A stretch of 64,000 nucleotides of DNA from positions 62,001 to 126,000 of the forward strand of contig NZ_SMUS01000004.1 in the NCBI RefSeq assembly GCF_004353185.1, read 5' to 3'. A program made the translations under genes and the position numbers. This document shows positions 28,727 through 38,940 of this stretch, one piece after another. Within the stretch, counting starts at the first letter, position 1. Each line of letters starts with the position of its first letter. Below the pieces are notes generated by a model. That model searched no databases and was not told the DNA's origin. It saw nothing but the letters and a program-made list of their open reading frames with translations. This DNA comes from Clostridium cuniculi. Its GTDB lineage: Bacteria > Bacillota > Clostridia > Clostridiales > Clostridiaceae.

Positions 28727-28839
28727 TTTTTCATAAAAATTCTCCTTAATAATTAAAACAATTTTTTGTAATTTAATTTTTAACCTAGGTTATATATTTA
28801 TAATTACATAAATGTATTTTTTTGTAAATAACTTTAACA

Positions 28840-28865
28840 CACTTTTGTAATTATTTACAAAAGTG
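28840..28865. repeat. Perfect 11-bp inverted repeat upstream of the secreted-protein pseudogene
   Basis: CACTTTTGTAA and TTACAAAAGTG are separated by four bases. On the plus strand it is followed by a T-rich run, but no plus-strand gene precedes it. On the minus strand it lies about 115 bases upstream of the secreted-protein relic, so it may be an operator. The rest of the 28727-28962 gap shows nothing else I can name. Confidence 0.5.
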
Positions 28866-28962
28866 CATTTTTATTGTTTTTTGTGGCTTTTCACAAATCC
28901 ACTTCTACTAAAATACTCTTTATTTATTATTTAAATTTAACTATTAATATCATATTTTTTAC

Positions 28963-28993
28963 AAAAAAACTTGCATTATACAAATAATGCAAG
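28963..28993 (-). terminator. Intrinsic terminator after tex
   Basis: The stem CTTGCATTAT/ATAATGCAAG with a four-base loop is followed by TTTTTTT on the minus strand. Confidence 0.85.
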
Positions 28994-29022
28994 CAAAATT
29001 TAATTTAAATATAAATAATTAA

Positions 29023-31185
29023 CTAATCAATATCTTTCATAGTTAATGAAATTCTCTTTCTCTTTTCATCAACCTCCATAATTCTAACTTTAATTACATC
29101 TCCAACCTTAACTATATCTAATGGATGCTTAACAAACTTATTAGCCATTTGACTCTTATGAACTAATCCATCTTGATGAACCCCAATATCAACAAAAGCA
29201 CCAAAGTCTGATACATTTCTTACAGTTCCCATAAGCTCCATTCCTTGTTGTAAATCCTTTAAGTCTATAACACCAGTTTTTAAAATTGGCTTAGGCATAT
29301 CTTCTCTTGGATCTCTTCCTGGTTTTTGTAATTCTTTAATTATATCTTTTAAAGTTAATTCTCCAATTTCAAGCTCTTTAACAAGATTATTTAATCCTTT
29401 TGAGCTAACTCTTTCTTCTATATCATTTAAATTTCTATTTCTTAAATCTTCCTTAGTGTATCCTAAAATTTGAATAAGCTTTCCTGCTGCTTCATATGAT
29501 TCTGGATGAACTGAAGTATTATCTAAAGGCTCCTTACTTTCCATAACTCTTAAGAAACCTGCACATTGTTCATAAGCCTTTTGTCCTAATCTCTTAACCT
29601 TTAGTAATTCTTTTCTGCTCTTAAATCCTCCAACCTCATCTCTATATGCAACTATATTATTTGCAATTGATGCATTTATCCCTGCAATATAAGTTAAAAG
29701 TGATGGTGTTGCAGTATTTAAATCAACTCCTACCTTATTAACAGAGTCTTCAACTACACCTGCTAATGATTCATCTAATTTCTTTGGAGTAACATCATGT
29801 TGATATTGCCCAACCCCAATTGCTTTAGGATCTATCTTTACAAGCTCAGCCATAGGATCTTGAAGTCTTCTTCCAATAGAAATAGCTCCTCTTATAGTAA
29901 CATCTAAGTCTGGATACTCCTTAGCTGCAAGTTCTGATGCAGAATATACAGATGCCCCTGCTTCTGATACTATTACATAAGCTAGTTCTTTTCCAGTTTC
30001 CTTTTTAATTTCACTTATCATTTCAGAAACTACTTCTTCAGATTCCCTAGATGCAGTACCATTTCCTAATGAAATAACATCTACATCATATTTATATATA
30101 AGTTCTTTTAATATTTTCTTTGTACCCTCTACATCATTTTTAGGTAAAGTCGGATATACTGTAGCTTTTTCTAAGAATTTACCTGTAGAATCTAAAACTG
30201 CAACCTTACATCCAGTTCTAAACCCTGGGTCATACCCCATAACTACTTTCCCCTTTATTGGTGCTTGCATTAAAAGAGCCTTTAAGTTTTCTTTAAATAT
30301 TAATATTGCTCCTTCTTCACCTTTATCTGTTAATTCACTTCTTATTTCTCTTTCTATTGAAGGATATATTAATCTCTTAAGAGAATCTTTAATTGCTAAC
30401 TTTAAATATTCATCAGTAACTTCATTATTTTTTAATAATCTATTTTGAAGATAAGTTATTATCTTCTCTTCATTAGCTACTATTTTAACAGATAATACCT
30501 TTTCCTTTTCTCCTCTATTTATAGCTAATATTCTATGAGCAGGAATTTTATTTACATCTTCACTATATTCATAGTACATTTCAAAAGGTGTTGGTTCTTC
30601 ACTTGATCCTTTTGATTCTATTTTTCCTTCCCTCATTACAAGATCTCTTATCCACTTTCTAAATCCTGCATCATCAGAAATTACCTCAGCTACTATATCT
30701 AAAGCTCCATTTATAGCCTCATCTGCAGTAAGTACCTTCTTTTCCTCATTTATATACTTACTAGCTTCCTCTTTTATATCATCTTTAAAAGTTCCTTCTA
30801 AAATTAAATCAGCTAATGGCTTTAATCCTTTTTCTAAAGCTATTGTCGCTCTTGTTCTCTTCTTTTGTTTATAAGGTCTATAAATATCTTCAACTTCTGT
30901 TAAAGTGTCAGCCTTTTCTAAAGCTTTAACTATATCATCATTTAACTTTCCTTGCTCATCTATTAATCTTAAAACATCTTCTTTTCTTTCTTTTAAATTT
31001 CTTAAATAAGTTAATCTTTCAAAGAATTTTCTTAAAACATCATCACTTAATCCACCTGTTTGTTCTTTTCTATATCTAGAGATAAAAGGAACTGTATTTC
31101 CTTCATCTAATAATTTAATTACGTTTTGAACTTGTTTTAAAGTTATCCCTAACTCCTTAACTAGTCTTTCTTCTATATTTACCAT
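29023..31185 (-). CDS. tex: Tex-family RNA-binding transcription accessory protein
   Basis: 720 residues. N-terminal helical Tex domain (about 1-190), YqgF/RNase H-like domain (VVMGYDPGFRTGCKVAVLD, about 317-335), helix-hairpin-helix repeats (about 490-560) and a C-terminal S1 domain (GTVRNVSDFGAFVDIGVHQDG, about 649-669). Tex binds nucleic acids and affects transcription complexes; its exact role in clostridia is not settled. It is monocistronic, with a terminator 30 bases after the stop. Confidence 0.96.
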   Translation of the reverse strand: MVNIEERLVKELGITLKQVQNVIKLLDEGNTVPFISRYRKEQTGGLSDDVLRKFFERLTYLRNLKERKEDVLRLIDEQGKLNDDIVKALEKADTLTEVEDIYRPYKQKKRTRATIALEKGLKPLADLILEGTFKDDIKEEASKYINEEKKVLTADEAINGALDIVAEVISDDAGFRKWIRDLVMREGKIESKGSSEEPTPFEMYYEYSEDVNKIPAHRILAINRGEKEKVLSVKIVANEEKIITYLQNRLLKNNEVTDEYLKLAIKDSLKRLIYPSIEREIRSELTDKGEEGAILIFKENLKALLMQAPIKGKVVMGYDPGFRTGCKVAVLDSTGKFLEKATVYPTLPKNDVEGTKKILKELIYKYDVDVISLGNGTASRESEEVVSEMISEIKKETGKELAYVIVSEAGASVYSASELAAKEYPDLDVTIRGAISIGRRLQDPMAELVKIDPKAIGVGQYQHDVTPKKLDESLAGVVEDSVNKVGVDLNTATPSLLTYIAGINASIANNIVAYRDEVGGFKSRKELLKVKRLGQKAYEQCAGFLRVMESKEPLDNTSVHPESYEAAGKLIQILGYTKEDLRNRNLNDIEERVSSKGLNNLVKELEIGELTLKDIIKELQKPGRDPREDMPKPILKTGVIDLKDLQQGMELMGTVRNVSDFGAFVDIGVHQDGLVHKSQMANKFVKHPLDIVKVGDVIKVRIMEVDEKRKRISLTMKDID

Positions 31186-31324
31186 ATTTTCCTCCTATAA
31201 GTTTTATTATAAATTTAACTCTAATAATTAGTATAACATAATTTTACACTCTTGATATTAAGTAAAGCTAATAGTATAATTAATTTATAAATATTTTCCA
31301 TTTAAATGTAAGGGGGAATCTTCT

Positions 31325-31657
31325 TTGAATAAGTTTATTAATAGATTTTTAAATATACTACTTATAGTTTTTATTACGCTTTTATTCTTAAATCAACTCT
31401 ACGTAATTGAATTTTCCATAGATTTAAAAAATGTATTTATATTTTTGTCTCTTATAATAATTTTATTTATAGCAACTAAAGAAATATTAACAGGCAAATC
31501 AAATTTTCTTAAATTCATAAATATAGTTACATTATCTAGCATAATAATTGGTGGTGTAGCTTCAGTTGTTACTAAGCAACTTAATATTTTAATTTATATC
31601 TGTATTTTATTTTCATTATTTCAATGTTTATTTGAACTTATTCAAAATAAGGCATGA
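31325..31657 (+). CDS. Small four-helix membrane protein, unknown function
   Basis: 110 residues with about four hydrophobic segments (10-27, 32-50, 60-80, 84-103) and little soluble sequence. The start is TTG with AAGGGGG upstream at good spacing. I do not recognise a family. It is followed by a strong terminator hairpin that also contains the ribosome binding site of the peptidase gene downstream. Confidence 0.6.
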   Translation: MNKFINRFLNILLIVFITLLFLNQLYVIEFSIDLKNVFIFLSLIIILFIATKEILTGKSNFLKFINIVTLSSIIIGGVASVVTKQLNILIYICILFSLFQCLFELIQNKA

Positions 31658-31677
31658 TTTATTATCATAATGTAACT

Positions 31678-31724
31678 CCTCACTTAATAGTATTTAATAT
31701 AATACTATTAGTGAGGTATTTTTT
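31678..31724 (+). terminator. Terminator hairpin overlapping the ribosome binding site of the M28 gene
   Basis: The stem CCTCACTTAATAGTATT/AATACTATTAGTGAGG is followed by TATTTTTT running directly into the next ATG. The GTGAGG of the descending arm is the only ribosome binding site for the M28 peptidase gene, so read-through transcripts would have it sequestered. Confidence 0.8.
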
Positions 31725-33242
31725 ATGAAAAAAAAAATTATATATTTTCCCCTATTATCAATAACTTCATTTCTATTGCTGTTTACAATATGTCTTAATA
31801 ATACTTATTCACCATTTAATTCTAGTAATGTTCTGAGTAATATTTATGTTTTATCATCAGATACACTTGCTGGAAGGCTAGCTGGAAGCACAGAAAATTC
31901 AATGACAGGAGAAATAATAAAAAATAGGTTTATAGATAGTGGATTAACCACATTAAATGATGATGGTAACTACTCTCAAAGTTTTAATACTATTTGTCCT
32001 GTTACAACTAATACTTCTCCATATTTAAAAATAGAATCTAATGGAGAAATTGAAGAAGAATTAAAGTATGGTGTTGACTTTAAAGAAGATATGATTAACT
32101 TTAAGAACAATACATTTACTTTTTCAAAAGCAGATAAAGTTAATTCCTATTTAGCATATATGGAAGTTACTTGTTCTGATGGACAGTTTTTAATATATGT
32201 TCCTAAGGATAATAATTTTTCATTTAGAAGTTCATTTTTTAGTGATTTTGCTAAAGATGCAGTAATAATGGTTTCTAATAGCACCTTTGAAAAAATATCA
32301 AATAGCTTAAATGAAGGAAAAGAAATTTCTATTCATATTCCATTTGAGGAAGAAGAAAAGACAATTTCAAATATTATCGGTGTAATTAAGGGTTCAAATC
32401 CATCATTAGCCCCATTTGTATTAACAGCTCATTATGATCATCTTGGAAAAGATGGATTAGGAAATACTTATTCTGGTGCATTAGATAATGCATCTGGTGC
32501 TTCATTTTTACTAGAACTAAGTAGAAGTTTATCTACCTATGGAAAACCAGAAAGAGATATAATTTTTGTTGCTTTAAATGCTGAAGAATTTGGTTTGCTA
32601 GGATCTAAAGCTTTTGCTGAAGCTAATTTATTTGACATACAAGATTCAAAAGTAATTAATTTCGATATGATTGGTAGTGCTGATTACCCTATAAGTTTCA
32701 TGCAAGGAAGTAAATTTAAGAACACAAATTCAGAACTATTAACTTCATTAAAAGAGCTTTGTGATTCTAATAACGTAAGTTATGAAGTTCTTTATGAAGA
32801 TTCTAGTGATCATGCTAGTTTTAATAATTTAAACATAGATGCTGTTAGTTTCTGTCATAGTGATAAAACAAGAATTCATACTCCTTCTGATACTATAGAT
32901 TATATAGATAGTGATGCTATTGATGTTGTTTATAGTATAGTTGATGAAGAAATCAAGGACTCTTGTTATAGTACTTTCACTAGATTCGTATATAATTCAC
33001 AATCATTATTGTGGATATCTATTATGTTAATTATATTAATTGCTTGGGGATTATTTGATAAAAATAACATTATAACTGACAAAAAAGGATCTATATTCTT
33101 TGCAATAATTGCATTAATATCAGTTATAGCTTCTTGTATATTTTACGCTAAAGGTTACAGCAATTCTATTATCGTAACTCTTATATTTAGCTTTTCAATA
33201 ATAATTATTAGTATTAAAAATTTCAAATTAATATCAAAATAA
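31725..33242 (+). CDS. Membrane M28-family zinc aminopeptidase
   Basis: 505 residues. N-terminal membrane or signal segment (about 5-25), PA-like insert, then the M28 peptidase core with metal ligands in TAHYDHLG (about 236-243), ALDNASGAS (about 253-261), NAEEFGLLGS (about 285-294), NFDMIG (about 309-314) and the final H in RIHTPSDT. Two or three membrane segments follow at the C-terminus (about 425-500). The topology puts the catalytic domain outside. The substrate is probably peptides. The ATG follows a terminator-like hairpin. Confidence 0.87.
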   Translation: MKKKIIYFPLLSITSFLLLFTICLNNTYSPFNSSNVLSNIYVLSSDTLAGRLAGSTENSMTGEIIKNRFIDSGLTTLNDDGNYSQSFNTICPVTTNTSPYLKIESNGEIEEELKYGVDFKEDMINFKNNTFTFSKADKVNSYLAYMEVTCSDGQFLIYVPKDNNFSFRSSFFSDFAKDAVIMVSNSTFEKISNSLNEGKEISIHIPFEEEEKTISNIIGVIKGSNPSLAPFVLTAHYDHLGKDGLGNTYSGALDNASGASFLLELSRSLSTYGKPERDIIFVALNAEEFGLLGSKAFAEANLFDIQDSKVINFDMIGSADYPISFMQGSKFKNTNSELLTSLKELCDSNNVSYEVLYEDSSDHASFNNLNIDAVSFCHSDKTRIHTPSDTIDYIDSDAIDVVYSIVDEEIKDSCYSTFTRFVYNSQSLLWISIMLIILIAWGLFDKNNIITDKKGSIFFAIIALISVIASCIFYAKGYSNSIIVTLIFSFSIIIISIKNFKLISK

Positions 33243-33268
33243 AAAAAAGTGCAATGCACTTTTTTTTA
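33242..33268. terminator. Short bidirectional terminator between the M28 gene and prfB
   Basis: AAAAAAGTGC/GCACTTTTTT with a three-base loop overlaps the stop codons of both converging genes. Confidence 0.7.
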
Positions 33269-34367
33269 TTTTGATATACTTTTTAAATACGTAGTTATAA
33301 ATTGATCTATCTCTCCATTCATAACAGCATTTAAATTTGAAGTTTCTTCATTTGTTCTATGATCTTTAACCATGTTATATGGATGGAATACATATGATCT
33401 TATTTGACTTCCCCATCCCATATCTTTTAGCTCACCTGTTAAATCTTCTATTTTTTCCTTATGAGCTCTCTCCTTAAGCTCTATAAGCTTTGATTTCAAC
33501 ATAGACATTGCTGTATCTTTATTCGAGAATTGACTTCTTTCACTTTGACACTGAACAACAATTCCTGTAGGTATATGTGTTATTCTTATTGCCGATTCTG
33601 TTTTATTTACGTGTTGACCACCAGCTCCACTTGCTCTATAAGTATCTATTTTTAAATCTTCAGATCTAATTTCTATATCTTGATCCTTTGTAAGCTCTGG
33701 TAGTACTTCTATAGATGCAAATGAAGTTTGTCTCTTTCCATTTGCATTGAATGGAGATATTCTTACTAATCTATGAACTCCTTTTTCAGCCTTTAGATAT
33801 CCATATGCAAATTCACCTTTTACTCTTAGAGTAGCACTTTTTATTCCTGCTTCATCACCTTCAAGCATATCTACTGTTTCCACTCTATAACCTTTCTTTT
33901 CACACCATCTTGTATACATTCTAAGAAGCATAAGCGTCCAATCATTGGCATCACTTCCACCAACACCCGCATGTAAATTTAATATAGCGTCATTTCGGTC
34001 ATATTCTCCTGATAAAAGAAGCTCTATCTTATACTCCTCTATAAGTTTTTCTATATCTCTAATTTCTGTAATAACTTCATTTACAGTTTCTTCATCATCT
34101 TCTGCAAGCTCTGCTAATACTTCAACATCATCTAATCTATTTACTAAACTTTCATATCTGTCTATTTTATCTTTTATACTTTTACTTTCTTTAGTAACAT
34201 CTTCAGCTCTTTTTATATCATCCCAAAAACCCTTTTCTTGCATCTGAAGCTCAAGTTCTTGAAATCTTTTTTCTAGGCTTTCCTTGTCAAAGTGAAGCCC
34301 CCATTTCTTTTAATGTTTCTTTTAAGCCACTAACCTTAGCTAGCTCTTGCTCTAACTTGATTAACAA
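33266..34367 (-). CDS. prfB: Peptide chain release factor 2, with programmed +1 frameshift
   Basis: Recognises UGA/UAA stops and releases the peptide. The main frame contains the SPF anticodon-like motif region and GGQ (RASGAGGQHVNKTESAIR). Upstream, a short frame from TTG (34365-34367, AGGGG nine bases before) reads LIKLEQELAKVSGLKETL to CTT TGA C at 34287-34292. A +1 slip there yields DKESLEKRFQELELQ and the rest, the classic autoregulated prfB frameshift, with a GGGGG stretch upstream of the slip site. Total length is 1102 bases (367 codons plus one base). Confidence 0.95.
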
Positions 34368-34387
34368 AAAAAATCACCCCTTCATTT

Positions 34388-34473
34388 AGTGATAAACGAC
34401 AAGTGACAAGTTATATGTAGTAATATTTATAAATCTCTCCTCCACATTAACTTGCCACTTTTAACTTATCACT
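34388..34473. repeat. Dispersed palindromic repeat (TGACAAG type) between secA and prfB
   Basis: An imperfect inverted repeat: AGTGATAA and AAGTGGCAAGTTA pair with TAACTTGTCACTT and TTTATCACT, enclosing ATGT/ACAT and an AT-rich loop. The stretch ACTTATCACTTG-nn-ACTATC at its right end recurs in the element inside the metK riboswitch (44838-44908). It may also act as the secA terminator or processing site. Confidence 0.65.
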
Positions 34474-34482
34474 TGAAACTAT

Positions 34483-36996
34483 CTATACTTCCCTACCACA
34501 GCAGTTCTTATATTTTTTACCACTTCCGCATGGACATAAATCATTTCTTCCAACTTTGTTATCATTTCTTACAGGTTCTTTCTTTAAACTCTTGTCATCA
34601 CTTCCATGACTTGCAGAAGTTTCTTCAGCTACCTTTTCTCTCTCAACTGGTCTTTCAACTCTTACATGGAATAAGAATTTAACAGTTTCAACCTTAATAC
34701 CTTCAATCATTTCTTCAAACATTGCACTACCTTCCATTTGGTATGCTTGAATTGGGTCTTGTTGCTTATATGCTCTTAATCCCATTCCTTGTTTTAAATG
34801 ATCCATATTATCAATGTGTGCCATCCATTTTTGGTCAACAACTCTTAAAAGAACTACTCTTTCAATTTCTCTTAATTGCTCTTCACCAAATTCAAGTTCC
34901 TTACCCTTATAAATATTCATAACAATTTCAGTTAACTTACTCTTTATTTGTTCATTAGATAAGTCTGCTAACTCTTCAACAGTTATAACACCATGTGGTA
35001 AACAAATTTCCTCTAAATATTGAAGTAATGTTTTAATTTCTGCTTCTATATCTTGAACTTCTCCACTTAAGTGTGAATTTACAGAATCAGAAATAACTTC
35101 TTCTATCATTCCTTCAATTTGTTCTTTTAAATTTTTACCTTCTAAAACTTCTGTTCTTTGTCTATAAATAACTTCTCTTTGTAAATTCATAACATCATCG
35201 TATCCAAGAAGATTCTTTCTTATATCAAAGTTATTTCCTTCAACTTTCTTTTGAGCATTTTCTATAGCTTTAGTAACCATTTTACTTTCTATAGCTTCTG
35301 ATTCCTCAAGTCCTAGTTTATCAATAACTCCTTGAATCTTTTCTGAACCAAATATTCTCATTAGGTCATCTTCTAATGATATAAAGAATATTGATTCACC
35401 TGGGTCACCTTGACGTCCTGCTCTACCTCTAAGCTGATTATCTATTCTTCTTGATTCATGTCTTTCTGTACCAAGAACCTTTAGTCCCCCAGCTTCTATA
35501 ACACCTTCTCCAAGCTTAATATCAGTACCTCTACCTGCCATATTAGTAGCAATAGTAACCATTCCTAATTCCCCTGCATGAGAAATTATTTCAGCTTCTT
35601 GAGCATGATATTTAGCATTAAGAACTTGGTGTTTAATGCCTCTCTTCTTTAATAAAGAAGAGATATATTCTGATCTATCAACACTAGCAGTACCTACAAG
35701 TACTGGCTGACCTTTTTCATGTGATTTTACTATTTCCTCAACTATAGCTTTATATTTTCCAGCTGTATTTTTATAAACCATATCTGATTGGTCAATTCTT
35801 TGAACTGGTTTATTAGTTGGTATTACTATAACATCTAAATTATATATTTCTCTAAATTCATTTTCTTCAGTTAATGCAGTACCTGTCATACCTGATAATT
35901 TAGCATACATTCTAAAATAATTTTGGAATGTTATAGTAGCTAAAGTTTTTGATTCTCTTTGAATCTTAACTCCCTCTTTAGCCTCTATTGCTTGGTGAAG
36001 ACCATCTGAATATCTTCTACCTTCCATAAGTCTTCCTGTAAACTCATCAATTATTACTATTTCATTATCTTTAACCATGTAGTCTTTATCAGCTTTCATT
36101 GTATAGTTAGCCTTTAAAGCCTGTGTAACATAGTGCTGTAATTCTAAATTTTGAGAATCAGCATAGTTTTCTATACCAAAATATTTTTCTGCTTTAACAA
36201 TACCATCATCACTTAATAAAACTGCATTAGCTTTTTCATCTACTGTAAAGTCTTTTTCACTTACTAATGTTTTAACAAAATTATCTGCAACATTATAGAA
36301 CTTAGTAGATTTATCACCCATTCCAGAAATAATAAGTGGTGTTCTGGCTTCATCTATTAAAATAGAGTCAACCTCATCTACTATACAGAAATTAAGTGCT
36401 CTTTGAACTCTCTCTTCCATATGTATTACCATATTATCTCTTAAGTAATCAAATCCAAATTCGTTATTAGTTCCATATGTTATATCACATGCATAAGCAG
36501 CTCTTCTTTGCTCTGGAGTTATTCCATGAATTATACATCCAGTAGTCAATCCTAAGAAATTGTATAGCACTCCCATTTCTTCCATTTGAGTTTTTGCTAA
36601 ATAATCATTTACTGTTATTACATGAACTCCATTTCCAGTTAATCCATTAAGATATGCTGGTAATGTTGCAACAAGAGTTTTACCTTCCCCAGTTTTCATT
36701 TCAGCTATTCTACCTTGATGAAGAACCATTCCTCCTAATAACTGAACTCTGAAATGCTTCATTCCAAGAACTCTACTTGAAGCTTCTCTACAAACAGCAA
36801 AAGCTTCTGGTAATATGCTGTCTAAAGACTCTCCTTTTTTTATTCTTTCTTTAAATTCTATAGTTTTTGCTTGAAGCTCTTCATCTGTTAATTTTTGCAT
36901 TGATTCATCTAAAGCTTCTATCTTATCTGCAATTGATTGAAGTTTTTTTACTTCTCTCTCGCTATATGTTCCAAAAAGTTTTTCTAAAAATCCCAT
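34483..36996 (-). CDS. secA: Preprotein translocase ATPase SecA
   Basis: Motor of Sec protein export. 837 residues with Walker A MKTGEGKT (about 101-108), [46 protein letters not shown] and a complete C-terminal zinc finger [13 protein letters not shown] that binds SecB or ribosomes. The start at 36996 has AAAGGA eight bases upstream; the longer frame to 37026 has none. prfB follows after a 115-base gap holding a palindromic repeat. Confidence 0.97.
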   Translation of the reverse strand: MGFLEKLFGTYSEREVKKLQSIADKIEALDESMQKLTDEELQAKTIEFKERIKKGESLDSILPEAFAVCREASSRVLGMKHFRVQLLGGMVLHQGRIAEMKTGEGKTLVATLPAYLNGLTGNGVHVITVNDYLAKTQMEEMGVLYNFLGLTTGCIIHGITPEQRRAAYACDITYGTNNEFGFDYLRDNMVIHMEERVQRALNFCIVDEVDSILIDEARTPLIISGMGDKSTKFYNVADNFVKTLVSEKDFTVDEKANAVLLSDDGIVKAEKYFGIENYADSQNLELQHYVTQALKANYTMKADKDYMVKDNEIVIIDEFTGRLMEGRRYSDGLHQAIEAKEGVKIQRESKTLATITFQNYFRMYAKLSGMTGTALTEENEFREIYNLDVIVIPTNKPVQRIDQSDMVYKNTAGKYKAIVEEIVKSHEKGQPVLVGTASVDRSEYISSLLKKRGIKHQVLNAKYHAQEAEIISHAGELGMVTIATNMAGRGTDIKLGEGVIEAGGLKVLGTERHESRRIDNQLRGRAGRQGDPGESIFFISLEDDLMRIFGSEKIQGVIDKLGLEESEAIESKMVTKAIENAQKKVEGNNFDIRKNLLGYDDVMNLQREVIYRQRTEVLEGKNLKEQIEGMIEEVISDSVNSHLSGEVQDIEAEIKTLLQYLEEICLPHGVITVEELADLSNEQIKSKLTEIVMNIYKGKELEFGEEQLREIERVVLLRVVDQKWMAHIDNMDHLKQGMGLRAYKQQDPIQAYQMEGSAMFEEMIEGIKVETVKFLFHVRVERPVEREKVAEETSASHGSDDKSLKKEPVRNDNKVGRNDLCPCGSGKKYKNCCGREV

Positions 36997-37247
36997 AATA
37001 TATTTCCTTTCAATATCAATATCCATTAATAATATATGAATATAAGATTAAGTAATCATTTTATCTATTTTATATAAGTTACCCTTTTAATAAATTCGCT
37101 TAATAAATTATACCATTTATACTGTTTATAATTCAACAAAAAACATATATACTTATATTAAATGTAAAATTTTAGTTCCATAATTTATATTTTTTATCAG
37201 ATGAAAACGTCTTTCTATAAATATAACTACATATTAATAAAAGTTTA

Positions 37248-37281
37248 TATAAAAATAAAGAGAGCTGTTAATAACAACTCC
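37248..37281 (-). terminator. Intrinsic terminator after hpf
   Basis: The stem GAGTTGTT/AACAGCTC (one G-T pair) with a three-base loop is followed by TCTTTATTTTT on the minus strand. Confidence 0.75.
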
Positions 37282-37294
37282 CTAATTATAATCA

Positions 37295-37822
37295 TTAAAT
37301 ATAATCTGGTTCTAAAAGCCCATAGTTTCCATCTTTTCTTTTGTATATAACATTAACATTATCTGTGTCAGAATCCTTAAATACAAAGAAATTATGTGCA
37401 ACAAGTTCCATTTGTAATATGGCTTCCTCTGTACTCATTGGTTTTATATTAAATTTTTTAACTTTTACGATTTCTCCTTGATCATCTTCTTCTGATGCAA
37501 CTTCATCAAAGTTACTAAATCTTAAAGACTCATTATTTCTTCTTTGTAACTTAGTTCTTTGTTTTCTAATTTGTCTCTCTAATTTTGCTTGTACTAAATC
37601 AATAGACTTATACATATCGTCTGTTGATTCCTCACATCTTAAAATCACACCATTAAATGGTATTGTTACCTCAAAAATTTGGCTATTCTTTTGAACAGTT
37701 AATGTGGCTCTTGCCGATACGTCAGGCTCAAAATATCTGTCTAATTTTGAAATCTTTCTTTCTACTATCTCCTTTAATGCAGGTGTCACGTCAATGTTCT
37801 TTCCTATTACTGTTACTCTCAT
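37295..37822 (-). CDS. hpf: Long-form ribosome hibernation promoting factor
   Basis: 175 residues: N-terminal S30AE (YfiA/RaiA) domain (about 1-100, MRVTVIGKNIDVTPALKE, KNSQIFEVTIPFNGV) that occupies the ribosome decoding channel, a charged linker, and a C-terminal dimerisation domain (FNIKPMSTEEAILQMELVAHNFFVF) that drives 100S ribosome formation. AGAGGGG precedes the ATG. The raiA RNA immediately upstream is the conserved partner element for this gene. Confidence 0.96.
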   Translation of the reverse strand: MRVTVIGKNIDVTPALKEIVERKISKLDRYFEPDVSARATLTVQKNSQIFEVTIPFNGVILRCEESTDDMYKSIDLVQAKLERQIRKQRTKLQRRNNESLRFSNFDEVASEEDDQGEIVKVKKFNIKPMSTEEAILQMELVAHNFFVFKDSDTDNVNVIYKRKDGNYGLLEPDYI

Positions 37823-38002
37823 AAGGTCAGCCCCTCTCTTTAAGTTATAATCATACTATTTAAGATTTCAATATATATTTGTTTTATATATATATTTTAC
37901 CATTTTAAATATTATTCCTCAAAGCTTTTTTTCTGAATTTACAGAAAATTTAAACTTATTTACTCTACATAACTCACCCTATCTTCATTTATCTCATTAT
38001 TA

Positions 38003-38044
38003 AAAATAAAAAAACATCAATTCACATGAATTGATGTTTTTTTA
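38003..38044 (-). terminator. Intrinsic terminator of the raiA RNA
   Basis: The stem AAACATCAATTCA/TGAATTGATGTTT has A and T runs on both sides and starts within two bases of the RNA's closing stem. Confidence 0.85.
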
Positions 38045-38045
38045 T

Positions 38046-38250
38046 AAAGTTAGCTGACCTGGATTTTGACCCCACACTCGCCTGCTGGAGCTTTTGCTAC
38101 CCGGAATTACCCTCTCACTACTAACCCTCTCAGTATTTCTACTGGCAGGACTTACTTCTATACCGCACCATGCTCATTAAAACTTTGTTTAACTTACGTG
38201 GATCGTTTTGCCTGCGACTGGCATCGACTTTCATCCACAGACCTAACTTT
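38046..38250 (-). ncRNA. raiA RNA
   Basis: About 205 nt, far more GC-rich than its surroundings, lying between comFC and hpf (also called raiA), which is the defining position of the raiA RNA motif in clostridia. The ends pair perfectly (AAAGTTAG/CTAACTTT). Inner hairpins include CAGTAGAAATACTG. It has its own consensus promoter (38259-38286) and terminator, so it is a free-standing RNA rather than only a leader. The family assignment is by position, size and structure; I could not run a covariance search. Confidence 0.85.
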
Positions 38251-38258
38251 ACATTACT

Positions 38259-38286
38259 ATTATATATTGCTTTTAGCAATTGTCAA
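38259..38286 (-). promoter_or_regulatory. Consensus vegetative promoter for raiA RNA
   Basis: Perfect TTGACA and TATAAT boxes are separated by 16 bases. The -10 box overlaps the comFC stop codon, and the predicted start lies at the closing stem of the RNA. This is the best sigma-A match I noticed in the window. Confidence 0.85.
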
Positions 38287-38940
38287 TACTGTAATTTTAT
38301 TTGCTCCTGATTTTTTTAATACATCTTTACATTCATTAATAGTAGCTCCAGTAGTCATAACATCGTCAATTAATATAACATTTTTATCTTTTATATCTTT
38401 AATCCTACTAACCTTAAAGACTCCTCTTAAATTTTTAATTCTTTCTTCTTTTGTCAATGTTTTTTGCTCTTTAGTATTTTTTATCTTTTTAATGCAATTA
38501 CTTACCGGAATATTTATATCATATCCTATATTCTTTGCAATTAATTCACACTGATTAAATCCTCTTTTTTTCTCAGATTTTTTTGTCATGGGAACATAAC
38601 AAATAACATCTGCATAAATTTTCTCTTCTTCTATCATCTCTATCAACAATTTTGACAATAAGTATCCTGCAGCAAAATCACTCTCATATTTGAACTTTAA
38701 AATTAAAGTTTTTATAATCCCTCCATAAAAGCCATATGATAAACTATCATTTTCAAATGCAGCCCTTTTAATGCTACTTTTACAACATGAGCATAATCCT
38801 ATAAATCCATCAGTTTTACAAATTATACACTTTTCTTCTATTGGATAAACTATATCTAAAATTTCATTGTATATTTTTAATATAACTTTATTAAATAAAT
38901 TTAAAATTTTGCTTATTATTTTAAATACTGCTTTTCCCAT
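38260..38940 (-). CDS. comFC: ComFC-like phosphoribosyltransferase
   Basis: 226 residues. An N-terminal zinc finger (CIICKTDGFIGLCSCC, about 37-52) is followed by a PRTase fold with the PRPP motif VILIDDVMTTGAT (about 190-202). ComFC is linked to DNA uptake with the ComFA helicase, though its reaction is unknown. It overlaps the ComFA-like gene upstream by 25 bases. Its last codons carry the raiA RNA promoter. Confidence 0.9.
   Translation of the reverse strand: MGKAVFKIISKILNLFNKVILKIYNEILDIVYPIEEKCIICKTDGFIGLCSCCKSSIKRAAFENDSLSYGFYGGIIKTLILKFKYESDFAAGYLLSKLLIEMIEEEKIYADVICYVPMTKKSEKKRGFNQCELIAKNIGYDINIPVSNCIKKIKNTKEQKTLTKEERIKNLRGVFKVSRIKDIKDKNVILIDDVMTTGATINECKDVLKKSGANKITVLTIAKSNI

Noticed and set aside
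37925..37950. Short hairpin TTTTCTG/CAGAAAA upstream of hpf
   Set aside because: Small stem in AT-rich DNA; likely chance.
38066..38554. 162-codon frame on the plus strand
   Set aside because: It lies across raiA RNA and antisense to comFC, has no ribosome binding site and no family signal.
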